This document shows positions 1 through 12,000 of a stretch of 64,000 bases of DNA, piece by piece. The DNA lies in assembly GCA_025917655.1 (NCBI GenBank), contig CP084608.1, forward strand, positions 1,240,001-1,304,000. Reading direction: 5' to 3'. The translations under genes were made by a program, and so were the position numbers. Each line of letters starts with the position of its first letter. Position 1 is the first letter of the stretch. This DNA comes from Chlorella sorokiniana. Lineage: Eukaryota; Chlorophyta; Trebouxiophyceae; Chlorellales; Chlorellaceae. Below the pieces are notes generated by a model. The model was not told the origin of the DNA and did no database searches. It saw nothing but the letters and a program-made list of their open reading frames with translations.

Positions 1-296
1 AGCAGGAGGGGGTGGCTGGAGAGCAGCAGCAGACGGAACCGCAGCAGGAGGGGGCGGCTGGAGAGCAGCAGCAGACGGAACCGCAGCAGGAGGGGGCGGC
101 TGGAGAGCAGCAGCAGGCGGAATCGCAGCAGGAAGAGGCAGCTGGAGAGCAGCAGCAGGCGGAACCGCAGCAGGAAGAGGCAGCTGAAGAGCAGCAGCAG
201 GCGGAACCGCAGCAGGAGGGGGCGGCTGGAGAGCAGCAGCAGGCGGAACCGCAGCAAGAGAAGGCAGCTGAAGAGCAGCAGCAGGCGGAGCCGTAG
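1..296 (+). CDS. Partial Gln/Glu-rich tandem-repeat protein (3' end of a gene)
   Basis: The frame is open from the left edge and no ATG is visible, so the gene starts outside the window. It encodes seven copies of a 14-residue unit of the form GEQQQ(T/A)EPQQEGAA, with E replacing G in some units, and a degenerate eighth. The protein is hydrophilic, acidic and surely disordered here. The frame stops at TAG 294-296, where the other units read CAG, and would then stay open to TGA 468-470. The true end could therefore be at 470 if the TAG is a mutation or error. No family is recognised. The repeat resembles the Q/E-rich insertion in DEX1 further right in this window. Function unknown. Confidence 0.5.
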   Translation, partial: QEGVAGEQQQTEPQQEGAAGEQQQTEPQQEGAAGEQQQAESQQEEAAGEQQQAEPQQEEAAEEQQQAEPQQEGAAGEQQQAEPQQEKAAEEQQQAEP

Positions 297-325
297 CAGG
301 AAGGGGTGGCTGAGGAGCAGCAGCC
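18..325 (+). repeat. 42-bp coding minisatellite (about 7.3 units)
   Basis: Units start near 18, 60, 102, 144, 186, 228, 270 and 312, an exact 42-bp period. Each codes 14 residues dominated by CAG (Gln) and GAG/GAA (Glu). Units differ by a few substitutions, such as ACG/GCG (Thr/Ala) and GGA/GAA (Gly/Glu). The array keeps the reading frame and runs off the left edge. Confidence 0.9.
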
Positions 326-730
326 ATCAGGGGTGGAGCCAGCAAGAAGCACCGATCCAGGGAAGGAGGAGCGGCGTGCAGGAGGGGGAGAGGACCAGCC
401 AGAGCAGCATGACAAAGGACGGGAGCCTGTTGCTGATGAGAAGGCAGAAGCGCTGCAGGCGTCCCTTTGATGCGGCCTTTCAGGTGCAGCTTGCTCTCCA
501 AGGTCTGATGTGGCTGTATTTCATTTGAACACAGCTGCATTCATTCTGGCAAAAACTGTTCTGAGCATGAACTGGAGGAAGGGAGGATGCAGCACAAGAT
601 ACAGCAATCAGGTGGAGCTGAAGCAGGGTGCGAAGTGGTTGGCATGACCAGACGGAATTCGCTTGCCGCACAATGTTGCAAGCAGCAGGGGACTGCGCCT
701 GCACGACTCTCATGAGGATGAGGGGACACA

Positions 731-3700
731 CTAGCGGTGGGCCACCAGGTGCGATGCATCGCTGTCAGTGGGCGGGGGCCCAGGCGAGCTGGCCAGGCTG
801 CCGCCCTGTGTCACATCCTGGCTGGCCTCTGCCGCGCTGGGCTGGCCTGCACCCTCGCTGGCCTCCGCTGCGCTGGGCTGGCCCACATCTGAACTACTCA
901 ACGCGTGCTCGTCGGGAGGTCCAGCGGCAGTGGCCTCGCGCTCAGCAGCGCCTTGCGCTGCCAAGCAGGCTGCCGAGCCTTGAACGACACCCTCACGCTC
1001 CGCTCCGTCAGCTGCCTGCTCAGCTTGGATCGGCTGTGGGCTACCTGCGAAGCCTGAAGCATCGCTTGTTGGTGGTCTTGCGCCCATCCTGCCCCGCTCA
1101 AAGCCGCGCAGCTGCTGGGATGGCGAAGGCAGTTGATCCGTGTCGGCTGCTTTCGCAAAACTGATGCCTGAGCCCAGCGGGGCGGTCGCGTGGTCAGCAC
1201 GCAACGGCTCTGTCAGAGGCGTGGCAGCGGTATCAGGCAGGACTGGCGAGGCGGAGGTCACGTCCAGAAGTGGGCTGCTGCTGCCCGCCTCGGCCAGCGC
1301 ATCTGCTGCGTCAACCGCTGGGGAAGGGCCTGCAGCCGGTGCCAGCTCCAGTGTCGGCTCTACGTTGCCCATGGCAGCTGCCCCGGGGCAGGTACTGGGG
1401 TAGGAGCATCCTGCTCCTGCCCCCAGGAGACCCTTGCGGGGCCCTGCTAGCCAGGCGGATGCTGCCGCCGCTGTCGGTGCGGCTGCCGATCTGCTGTGCC
1501 AGCGCCTCCTGCATGCTCGCCCTGGCCAGCACTTGGGAAAACAGCTGCTCCACCACGGCATGCACCTCCCGCTCGTTCTCTGTCTCTCCGTCGCTCAGTC
1601 TGGCCCCCTCTGCGCTGCCTTGCCCCCTTGGCTACCCGGCACCGCTGCACCCGCAAACGGGCCGCCCAGCTGCGCTGCTGCTGCTGCCTGCGCTACAGCT
1701 GCTGCTACGGCCGCTGCCGGCCGGATATCGGCCCCCCGCTCCAGCTTGTTGAGTCTGCCGCGATTGCGGTGGCTCGCGGGGGCGCAAGCTCCTGCGGCAC
1801 GCGTGTGCGGATCCAGCGGCGGCGCCGCACAAAGTCGGAGATCTTCTTCTTGCCGCTGTTGGGCTGGAAGGGGTGCCTCACAAACCCAAAATCAAGGCCT
1901 GCAGAGGACACACCAGAGAAATGAGGTGAGGGCAACCGGCGAGCCATGCCCAGGAGCGGGCCCGAGGCCAAAGCAGGCTGGGACCAGGCCAGGCAGGGCT
2001 GCGCCGCCGGCAGTCCCTTGTTCAGCCAGGCGCACCGTACGACCAGCCGTCGGCGTCGCACGCGTCGATGATCTGGCCGCTGAAGTCGACGTGCCACTTG
2101 TCCTCTATCCAGTTCCAGCCCTGGGGCCGCAACAGCAGTGGAGCCCAGTGTTGAAAGGAGCATCTCAGGCTCTGGCCAGCCCAGCCAGAGGGCGCCATGC
2201 CAGGCCCTGAGATGCCACGCTTGCACCCAGCCACAGCAGACAGGCAGCTGCCAGGGCTGCGCCCACCCGCGCTTGCACACAGCGACCAGCCTGGGCTGCG
2301 CTCCACCCACCTCTGGCAGGGGTGGCGCGATGGCCTGGAAGTCTTGGCCCGCCAGCACCGGGAAGTTGTCGTTCTCGCGCCTTGACCAGTGGTTGACGCG
2401 GTCGGTGGGCAGGAAGTGGCCTGCGGGGGCCGGGTCAGGGCAGCCGCGGGGGAGGGGCGGGAGGGGATGAAAGTGGCTGGTCGGCTTCCTGAGCTTGTCT
2501 CCGCTGGGGAAGGTCGACTGGCTGCACCCAACGGGCCCCGCCGCCTCACCCGGCCACGTGTGGCCCCAGCCGCGGAAGGGCTGCAGCCGCTGGTTCTCAA
2601 ACACCTCCTCGATCACCGCGTGGCCCGCCAGCTGTGGTGCCAGCTGGGCAAAGGATGGGCGAGAGGCGGTGGGGCTGCACCAGCGCAGAGAGAGAGCGGG
2701 GGCAAACACTGGCCTGTTAGTGGAGCACCCGCGGCCACCCAAACAGCGTTGCATTAACCACTCACCTCAACAGCTCCTCCAATGGAACCGGCGCTGCTGC
2801 CTCGCCACCCCCATCGCCGACGTGGCCCTGCACGAGTTTGTGAGATGCCCAGTGTCACGGACTGCGGTTCAAGCACTGTTGGCCAGATGTTGTTCCGATC
2901 CTCTGCTCCCTCACACGTACATCACTTTCCACCCGCCCACCCGCTCAGCTCACCTCCCTGGGAGATGTGGGCTGGCCGGTGGGCGACAACACTCCCGCAG
3001 CTTCTTGGCGATAGAAGACATGGAGGAGCCTGCAGTGAGCAAGGTGATGAGATGCACGCCGTTGACGCTCACTGCAACACAGCACAAAGCCCTGCACAGG
3101 TTGCGGAGGCCCGCTGGCCACGCAGGCATGCCGCACTCACTTGACTGCTCCGCCAGCGCTAACTGTGACCTGCCGTCATGCATGCTGTTGCCTGCTGACC
3201 GCTGCTCTGGCGTGGGCGATGGGCTGCGCGCTGGTGAGCCGGGCGGCAGGGCAATGGCCAGCATGCCGCCTGGTGGCGACATCGAGCCCGCCGTCGCTTG
3301 GTGCAGGTCAGCAGCAGACTCGGAGAGGCTGCGGGGTACCGCGAGCGGGGACGCAGGCAGAGGCGAAGCTGCGCCTTTGCCGCTGGCCGCCGTGGGGAGG
3401 CGCGGGCAGCAGCGGCGCTCTCGGCTCCTTGGCACTGCGCACCGCCAGCCATCGCCACTTGTTGCGTCGCCCGGCTGGGCTTCAGCATGCTTCTTTGAAT
3501 GCGACGCACCACCGCCGCTACTCCCAGGCACGGGAGCGGCTGCTTCCGCGGCCGCCGCTCCTGCTGCCGCCGCCAGCGACTTCTCGTCGATTGTCACTGA
3601 CTTCTTGCCGCGGCTGGGCGTGAAGGCCCCGAGATGGACTTTGTGATTCCTTTCATGAATGACTGCTGCTTGGCCCCCCTGCTGCTGTGGCGGCGCTTGC

Positions 3701-5940
3701 TGCCGCACCCGCTGCCGTGGCTGCCGCAGCCGCCGCCGCAGGCACTGCCGTGCTGCTGCCTGGAGGAATGGCGGCGTTGCTGGGCTGCCCCGGGGTGGTG
3801 GTGCCCGACGTGGCAGGGCTCAGGGCGTTGGCCTGCGTGGCACGACAGCAGCCGCATGATCCGATCAGGTGGAAGGCAAGCCGCGCTCCCGCACAGCAAT
3901 CCAGTGCGCAGGCATGCTGTGATGGGTGGGTGATGTGCTGCAACGCCACTGCTCACCTGTGCTGCTGCAATGGCCTCTGCGTAGCCCTCGTACTTGATCC
4001 CCTCCGCCTCCTGGTCCTCGCTGCGCAGCGTGCCCAGCGCACCGCTCGATGGGCTGCCAGCCGCGCCGACCAGCGCCGCCGCGCGGGCGCCTGGGGTGGA
4101 GGCGCGTCGGGGACAGCCGGGGGCGGGCGGCTGCGGCAGCATGGCGGCCAGCCGGTTGACCAGCAGGCGTACGGTGTAGCAGATGAGGCAGGAGAGCAGC
4201 ACCTCCTGCATGCTCTCCGGGACATCCACCACCTGCACCGCAGGCGCGGCCAAGCAGGGGAGTTGAGGCACAGAGGCAAGCAGAGCCTGGCACCACCAGA
4301 CGAGGCGAAGAGGGCCCAGCCAGGGGCAGACACAGAAACGCGGGGCAGCAGGGGGCAGCAGAGTACGCAACACATCGAAGCACAGGCAAGCAGGCTGCCG
4401 CAATCGCGCAGGTAGAGCACAGCAGCCCTGGGTGCTTGCCCTGAACAGGAGGTGCGTGAGCAGGCCGATGGTGTCCTTTGGGTGCGCCGAGGCGTGGTGG
4501 ATGAAGAGCAGCATGTCGATGACGAGGCGCAGCGTGCTCAGCAGGGCCAGCGCCGCCAGCGCCGCCAGCAGCGCGCGAGCCCCCACCAGCTCCCCCAGCG
4601 GGGTGCCGCCGCCGCCAGGTGGGCGTGCAGGAAGGCAGCCCAGGGGTCCAGGTGGCGGCACGCCTCTGCACCCACCACCGTCTCCAGCAACCCCGCCGCC
4701 GCTGCGGGAGGCTCGGCTGGCGCGGCGCCCGCGGCCGGCGCCTCCTCTGCAGCCGCTGGCGCCGCGGCCGGCTGCTCCAGTGCCTCTGCCGCCTCCTGCA
4801 CCCGCGTGAACTGCTCCAGCGCCCGCCGCATCGACTCGAAGTTCTTGCGCTGGCCGTCTCGGGCGCCTGCGGGCGGCGGGGCAGCGGGCAGCCAGCCTTG
4901 GCAGGACCTTTGCTGTGCCAGCCCTGGTGCTCCCAGCGCGCTTTAATGAACACAAGAGGCTCTGCCTCGAGCGCGTGTGATTGCACGAGCTGCGCGCTTG
5001 GCCGCACCCTTATCAATCATGGCCTTGATGAAGCCGTTGGGCTTCACGATGAAGAGCAGCGTGGAGCGCACCGTGAAGCGGCTGCGCCCCTCGGGCAGCG
5101 CAGACAGGCTGCTCTGCACCACCGGCCTGCAAGCAGCACGGCACGCTTGCCAAGGTGTATGAGGTGGCAAGCCAACGTGTTCAAGTGGGCAAGGGCGGCA
5201 TGAGGCCAGGCGCGGAATCCGCTTGGCGGCACGCGCCTGAACTTCTCCCCATGCATGGCCGTGGTGAGTACGGTGGTGAGGATGCGGTAGCTGGCGCCCG
5301 GGCTGGCCTCCTGCAGGCGGTGCAGCTCCTCGTTGCGGTACTGCAGGGCGGGAACGACGCGGAGGGGGCATGCACTGAGTGATGTTAGAGGTGCGGGCAG
5401 CTGGGTGCTGCACCTCCTCACCAAGCCGCAGCCTGCGATGCGGCTCAGCTGCCACGTGGTGCGAAGCGGGTGCCCCTCAACCGTTCTCCCACCTTTGATC
5501 CCATCATGGTTCCAGAGTACGAGGCGCGCCGCAGCATGCCCGCCTTGAGCGCCGCCACATCCTGCAGCGGCGGCGGAGTGGGGCCCACGGCAGCGGCCTG
5601 CACCGCTGCGGCGCCCTCCGTCCATGCAGTGGTGCTGTACTCCTTGTTGCTTGCTGCTTCATTGAACACTTTCTGCACCAAGCCAAGGGCCGCAGCGGCA
5701 GCAGCGGCAGTGAGACTGCTGCGCAAGCAGTTTGCCAGGGTGAGCGGCCGCTGCCATCTGCGTTGTGGCCTGCTCTGGGAGCCTCGGGGGTCAGCGGGCG
5801 CTCACCGTCAACTCCGTGAGCCCTCCCTGGAGCAACACAAAGGCGGAGTCCACTTGCAGGTCAAGAATAAGGTCGAGCAGGACTCGGCCCTCCTCTCCAT
5901 CGGGCCACTGCGGCCACTGGGCATCGAGATCGTTGGACAT
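731..5940 (-). CDS. DysF-domain (Pex24/peroxin-like) membrane protein
   Basis: Multi-exon gene. ATG at 5940 begins MSNDLDAQWPQWPDGEEG and the first exon ends near 5806. Later exons give two hydrophobic stretches, LLAALAALALLSTLRLVIDM near 4500 and LLSCLICYTVRLLVNRLAAM near 4150. A long Ala/Ser/Pro-rich linker follows (about 3900-3170). The C-terminal half carries a dysferlin-peroxin domain: the N part (VFENQRLQPFRGW near 2590; FLPTDRVNHWSRREND near 2390; WNWIEDKWHVDFSG near 2090) and the C part (ACDADGWSYG near 2050; DFVRRRRWIRTRV near 1820). Such domains occur in fungal peroxisome-membrane peroxins (Pex23/24/30 group), TECPR1 and dysferlin, so a role in peroxisome or ER membrane organisation is inferred. 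After the domain comes a low-complexity tail to TAG at 731. The frame appears broken near 4610 and 1440. Family is firm; exact peroxin orthology is not. Confidence 0.75.
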
Positions 5941-6646
5941 CGCGGATCCACGACGGTCCTAACGTGCGCTCCCCTCAAATGCCCCGGCGCCTGGGTTGCA
6001 TAACGCCGAGGTGCCACGGCGAGCGCCTCTGTTCCGGGACGCCGCGTTTCCAGCACTTTTTGCAGATGCGCAACTCGCCCTCTGCGTGCAGGGCCACCCG
6101 ATACCGGTTTGAAGCCCGTGCCTGCAGCACCGCCCGCATGTCATCGCCAGCTGACGCCGTGCCCATGATCTCTGTTTGCATTCCTATCCAGATCTCGCAA
6201 GCGGTGAACACTCAACTGCAGCGGACAGAGCTCCGCATTGAAGCATTGTACCCCAAACAGTTTCATTGTGCTCCGACTAGGAGCGCTGCTAGCACTTGGT
6301 ACAGCTTGCACAGGTAACCGTGCACTGTGGCGGTGGCAGCAACTGTATGGAACTGGAGGGGCACATGATCAGTGTAGGCGGCATGTTGCGACACGTTTGT
6401 TTCCTCTACTTCTCTAATGTTGTCAAACTGGACTGCTGGCAACCGCATTTTCAGCAGCTTTGGCGCCCACCGCCAGCGCTGAGCAATGATGAGCCACTGG
6501 TGCTAATGGGCGTATGTCGGCATGATGGCAGCTAACTGTGTATTCAAAGCGCGCCATCAGGCGCCCGGATGCACGAGGCAGGCCAGCTGATAGGCGTGCA
6601 GCCTGAGCGCATGGCCAGCGGGCGTGTTTCGTAGCTGGAGCAAGAC
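5941..6646. promoter_or_regulatory. Divergent intergenic region, DysF protein / SLC35F
   Basis: About 700 bp between two head-to-head start codons, with lower GC than the flanking exons. It must hold both promoters and 5' UTRs. No coding frame, TATA box or repeat could be supported. Confidence 0.4.
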
Positions 6647-8627
6647 ATGGCTCGTCATACCATCAAAGGTGCCCTGTTGGGCCAATTGCTGGCCTTCATC
6701 ATTGCACTGACGGCGGTGTGCAGCGCCTCGCTCGCCCAGCAGGTGAGACCCCGAAGAGCTGTGTTGGTCCTTCAAGCCCGATTTTGTTTACTGTCGCGTT
6801 TGTCGGCAGCCATGCCGCGCATCGCCAGTCGTGTTGGCGCTGCAGGTCTGGTGCCGCCTGTTGGCGTCGGTAGTGGGGCGACCGTTGCCGAGGTCCAGCC
6901 TGCAAGCCGGTCCTCAGCTGCTGTCTTGCCCATTACCTGGTCAACGCAGGGCCTGTCAGCACCCACGCTGCAGAGCAGCCTCAACTACCTGCTGTTGGGG
7001 GTGGTGTACCTGTCTGTCCACGTGCGGCAGCGCGGCTGGCGGCTCAAGTGCAAGTGGTATGCGTACGCGCTGCTGGCCCTGCTGGACGTGGAGGGAAACT
7101 TTTGCCTGGTCATGGCCTACCGCTACACCTCGCTAACCAGGTGGGCACGAGGGAGGGGCTGGAGCAGACGCAGCAGCTTGGGGCTGCCGCTTGGAGGCGG
7201 CACAGACATGGCCCCCTGCCTCACCGGTGCCTCACCCGTCGACTGTCTGCTACAAGCATACCTGCTGCCGCTCCCCCTGGCTGCAGCGTAACGCTGCTGG
7301 ACAGCTTCACGATCCCAATGGTCGTGGCCCTCAGCGCGGGCCTGCTGGGGGCCAGCTACCGCCGCGGCCACTACGCCGGCGCCGCGCTGTGCCTCGGCGG
7401 CCTCCTCCTGCTGGTGCTCACCGACCGCAGCGGCGGCGGCGACGGCGGCGCCCCCAACCCGCTGCTGGGCGATGCGTTGGTGCTGCTGGGGGCCACGCTG
7501 TACGCGCTGTGCAACGTGCTGCAAGAGTGGCTGCTGGGTGAGCGCCTGCCCGGGTCACACGCATGCTGGCCACACGCCCGCTGCGTCGGGCGGCGCCTCC
7601 TGCACGTCGCCAGCTGCAAGGCATGGCAGTGTGGTGCAGGCTGGTCCCGCGCACCACCCACTCGTGTTCTGCGCTTGACGCTGCTGCGCAGGCGATGTGT
7701 TGGTGCACGAGCTGCTGGGCATGCTGGGCCTGTTTGGCGGCCTGTGGAGCGCCGCCCAGGGCCTGCCCCTGGAGCTGGGCACGCTGGCCGCCGCCACCTG
7801 GACCCCCGCCGCGCTGGCCCCCTTCCTCGGCTTCGGCCTCTCCATGTTCCTCTTCTACTCCCTGGTGCCCTACGAGCTGCGCTGGGGCGGCGCCGCGCTG
7901 CTCAACATCTCGCTGCTCGCCTCCGACCTGTGGACCGCCCTCGCCCGCTACCTCTACTTTGGTGCGCGGCGCCAGCAGCGCGCCCGGCCGACCTGCCGGC
8001 GAGCCCCCGTCGCCGACGACGACCTTCAGGGCTCCTGCCTGTGCGCGTCGCCCTGCAACCCCTCGCCCCTCCTGTCCTCGCAGGCGGCTTCCCGGCAGCA
8101 CCCTGCTCTTCTTCCTGGCAGCGCTGGCCATCGTGGCAGCCGGCATCCTGCTCTTCACCTGGAGCGGCGACGTGGACACAGCTCTGGGAGCTGGCAGCGG
8201 CGACGCGGCTCCCAGCAGCGCCCTCCCCGTGCTCTACCAGCCCGTGCCGGGCCACGAGCGGCGGCCGCTGCCCAGCCTGAGCAGCAAGGACGCGGCGGAG
8301 GCGCTGCGGCAGGTGCACCTAGAGCAGCAGCAGGGGCAGGGTGCGGCGGGGCATGGCGGAGCCAACCCGTTTGATGTGGGCAAGGCGGCGCAGCGGTTGG
8401 CGGGGCGGGGCGGCGGCCACGCCGGCGGCTTCATGCCCCTGCCCGCCACGGACGAGCAGTGGCCAGCCCCAGAGGCGGGAGCAGCAGCAGGGGACGGCGA
8501 CACGCCTAAGTCGCCAGCAGCGCTAGGGGTGCTGGCGCCACCTGGCACTGCAGAGCCTGCGGGGACCACGGGGTTACGGCCACCCTCCCTGGAGCTGCAG
8601 AGAAGCCCGACCCTTGGCAGCCTATAA
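6647..8627 (+). CDS. SLC35F-type solute transporter (DMT superfamily)
   Basis: Membrane carrier of the drug/metabolite transporter superfamily, closest by eye to solute carrier family 35 F1/F2/F6. ATG 6647 gives MARHTIKGALLGQLLAF, the first membrane helix. Spliced exons then give about ten hydrophobic segments, including NYLLLGVVYLSVHV (about 6985), KWYAYALLALLDVEGNF (about 7055), the family-typical AYRYTSLTSVTLLD junction, ALCLGGLLLLVLTD (about 7390), GDALVLLGATLYALCNVLQE (about 7468) and FLAALAIVAAGILLFTW (about 8120). A hydrophilic Gly/Pro-rich tail of about 150 residues ends at TAA 8627. At least four introns are seen, and the reading frame is clean throughout. The substrate cannot be told from sequence. 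Location is probably the Golgi or another endomembrane. Confidence 0.88.
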
Positions 8628-9045
8628 ATGAGAGCGCGACGCCCGTCCAGCACTGCCTATTCACACTGCACTGCTGTGCTCCTCTTTGCCACACAACTCC
8701 ATGCCCACTTCCTGCCAGTACTTGCAAGATCATGCCCAGCTTGCTGCTGGATGTCATGCTGGGTGTCAAAGGTTGGCCCAGCTGCCCGACCGCAAGCTGG
8801 CTGGCTGGCTGGCTGGTCAATGCGACACAACAGCTTGATGAGCAGCATGCATGCCCTTTACAGCTGGGCGAGTCAGGGCCATTCAAGCACGGAACATCTT
8901 GAAAAGGTGGGAAGCAATCGAAACACAGGCTCATGCCGGCACCACAGAGAGTCGTTCCACAACAGAAAACATAAGGGAGGGTGAGGGCTCTCCTCAAGGA
9001 CGGGGCACCACCTCGAAAACGGCGAGGTGGATACTCAGTCGGAGA
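8628..9045. other. Convergent 3' intergenic region
   Basis: 3' UTRs of the SLC35F gene (+) and the AAAP transporter (-). It contains a short GGCT tetranucleotide run at about 8796-8816 and a minus-strand TGTAA at 8858-8862. No gene seen. Confidence 0.5.
8858..8862 (-). terminator. TGTAA polyadenylation motif, AAAP transporter
   Basis: Minus-strand TGTAA about 185 bp past the AAAP stop codon. TGTAA is the usual green-algal poly(A) signal. Its use here is inferred from position only. Confidence 0.45.
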
Positions 9046-12000
9046 TCAGTCGGAGATGGGGTCCTTGTAGAACAGCACGCGTGTCAGGCCAGCCAGGCCA
9101 ATGATCAGGCCCACCACCGCCAGCAGGATGCCGGCCGTGCTGCAGCGCAACAATGGAACCCGCGCAACACATTCATTGCCAAGGTGCTGTTGACTTTCTG
9201 CTGACACAATCAGCAAGGTAAGCGGGCTGGGCAGGTTGCAGCCAACCCACACCCAGCAGTGCTTTCCAAGACGCAACCTCGGCAACTGCGCACCCTCGGC
9301 TGCGGCGGGAGGCCCTGCTCTCCACAAGGTCTTCCCCCATGGAGGCAGCCAGCAGGCCGGGGATGATGAACGCAATGATGACGCCTGGGCTTGGGCGGGG
9401 CGCGGATGGTAGGTAAAGGCAGCGGTGACAGGAACAGCATACTAGACATGACCCATGCCGGGCGTGCGCAATTGAATGAACTCTCAAGCATGCGCCTCTG
9501 CCACCCACCTGCTGTGGAGCCCAGCACAATGAGGGGCTCCCAGATGGAGGTGATGTAGGCGGCGCTCCAGTACACCCCTCCCAGCGCAAGGTAGGTGACC
9601 AGCCACAGGCCAGGGCCCTGCAGCTGCTGCCGGAACAGGAGCTTCCACAGAGAGTCCCTGCGTTAAACAACAAGACGCCGAAGTTGGCTCATAGCAGCCG
9701 GCCGCGAGAAAAGCCGCATGGCCAGAGCCATCGCATGCGCGAGGAAGTATCAACACCGCTTCCTCAGCCACACCTGAAGGGCGCCATCTGCAGCGGGAAG
9801 GAGGCCAGCAGCGACACAAGGAAGCCCAAGCGCACCAGCATGAAGGCTGTGGGTGGGTGGGTGGATGGGGTGGGTGGGGTGGGTGGGGTGGGGGTAGGGT
9901 GGGGTAAGGGGGCGGGCAGTCGGGGCGGAGGGCCGCGTGGGGGGCAAGGCAGCAGGCAGCAGAAAAATGACGGACTTGAACCAAAACGCTAACAGGTATG
10001 CACAGCAAAGAACATAAAACCCGTTGGCTTTGGCTAAGCACACAGACACACTTTGACTGGCAGTGTGGCGCCCCGCCTCCCCACCCACATGCCCAGCACT
10101 GCCTTACCAGCCTGCGCCAGGCGTGTCCACACCAGGGGCGACAGCGCTTTCACTGTGAAGTTGCGCAACACGTCGGGGTGTAGCGACTTGGCCCCGAAGA
10201 TGCCGTAAGAGCAGACAGAAATGACCAGAAAGGCCACTGTGGACAGGCTGCGCGCAGGCAGAGGAGAAAAGAAAAGAGAGATTCATGCAACAAGCTCAGG
10301 ACTTTATCCGACGGCCCAGTCGGTGCAGGCAAAGGCAGGTAACGCCGCTCATCCACCTGAGCGCCATGGCCGACATTTTATCCATCTGGCGCTCGCGGAT
10401 GTAGGTCAGGTCATGCATCTGCGAGGCAGGGCGCGTGAGTGAGTCAAGGTGTATCGAACAGAGCGAAGGCGCGAAACTCAAAAGCCGGCATTGCATGAGC
10501 ACTCGTGCGGGGCAGCGTCGCACCGTGTGGCCCAGGCTCATCTGGCAGAGATATGCCACAACCAGAATGGGCAGGACCGCCACCATCTGCACCGCACTCT
10601 CAAAGCCATGGCCGGTGAAGGTGGAACTGTGCGGCCACCTGCAGGGATGAGCAGCCAGCGGGGTGAACAGCCTCTGGCCTTGGGGGTTTGGTCTCCAACC
10701 TAAAAAGCTGGTGAGTATAAGAAGGTGAGCAGGGTTGTTGTGAATCCCTGGCTCCCACCCATGCTCACCAGCGCATGTGGTGCAGCTGGTCGTTGGCTGC
10801 TGCAACCACGAACAGCATGGCCGTCACTCCGGCCCAGATGAAGATCGCCGCCACGCCCAGCATGGAGGCCCCCGCGGTGGTGCGCGTGCGCCTGCAGCAC
10901 TCGCGGAACAGCGGTGTGACGCCTTTCAGAGCCAGATTGGTGTGAAAATTGAGGTCAGGGCACATCGGGGCAGGGCCAACCGTAGTGCTGGGAAGGGAGG
11001 CAGGCCTCAGGCTCACGTGGCCGACACCAGGGGCACCAGCAGCAGCAGCGTGATGACAGCCAGCACGGTGCGCCTGTCGCCGCACTCGGGCGACAGCAGG
11101 CCCTCCGAGCCGTCGTCGCCCACCAGGAGGTCACCGGTGATCACTGATAGTGTGGGCATGAAGAACATGAGCATCAGCAAGGGAGGGGAAAAAAGGGCTT
11201 GGAAAACGCAGGAAGTTGAGTGGACACAGAGCACACAGCATAGCAGCAACCTGGCCACGCCGGCACCGGGAGGTAAGCGCACCCAGCATGACCACCATGA
11301 GGCCGTAGCAGTTCAGAGTGATGGCCACATCCAGCACGGCCTGGGCGGTGATGCCAAGGTGCTCCCGCACAACGTCGCTGCACTTGACCAGCACGGGGAT
11401 GCGCAGACAGGGGCGTGCTTGAGCCAAGACTCTTGCATGTAGGCTGTGGCGGGTCACGAGCTGGCTTGGTGGTCCCAGGCAGGGATGCGAGGGCAAAAGT
11501 GGCTTGCCTGTAGTTGAGGAGGCCGGTGCGCGCGCTGGCCTTGGTCAGGACGTGCATGCTGAGGCCCGTCAGCGCCGCCACAAACACCAGCCAGATGGTG
11601 GCAGTGCCGATTCCCATCAGGGCAAACACGCGGGGAAGCGCCAGGATGCCTGCAGCGATAAGGAACGAAGTTGCAGCAGACAATACAGCTGCAGCGGAAA
11701 GGACATGCGAACGGTGGGAGCAGCAAGGACCGCTAGCGACAGCTCACCCACTCCCATCATGACCTTGGCCAGGTGCACACCCGCCGCCCACAGCGTGCGC
11801 TGCTGGTGCTGCTCAGGGGTGGGCGGCCCCACGACGGCGCTGCTCAGAGGGCAACAAGCATCCAAGGTTGGCGAGCATGGGCGCTGCTTGTGACCACGGC
11901 CACCAGGCCAGACGAGCTGATGTGTAGGCTTACCCTAGCGGCGGCGGGTGTTGCGGCAGCAGTGGCTCGTGCGGCCCTTCTCCAGCTCTGGGGCTCCGCT

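Noticed and set aside
12-325. CRISPR-like array
   Set aside because: The units are adjacent with no spacers, keep a reading frame and code Q/E-rich protein: a coding minisatellite.
2495-3646. 383-codon plus-strand open frame
   Set aside because: Antisense to the DysF gene, with no recognisable motif; a by-product of GC-rich coding on the other strand.
9850-9912. Telomere-like or centromere-like repeat
   Set aside because: The GGGTG units are irregular and sit in one intron next to an acceptor. They do not form a long telomeric TTTAGGG-type array.
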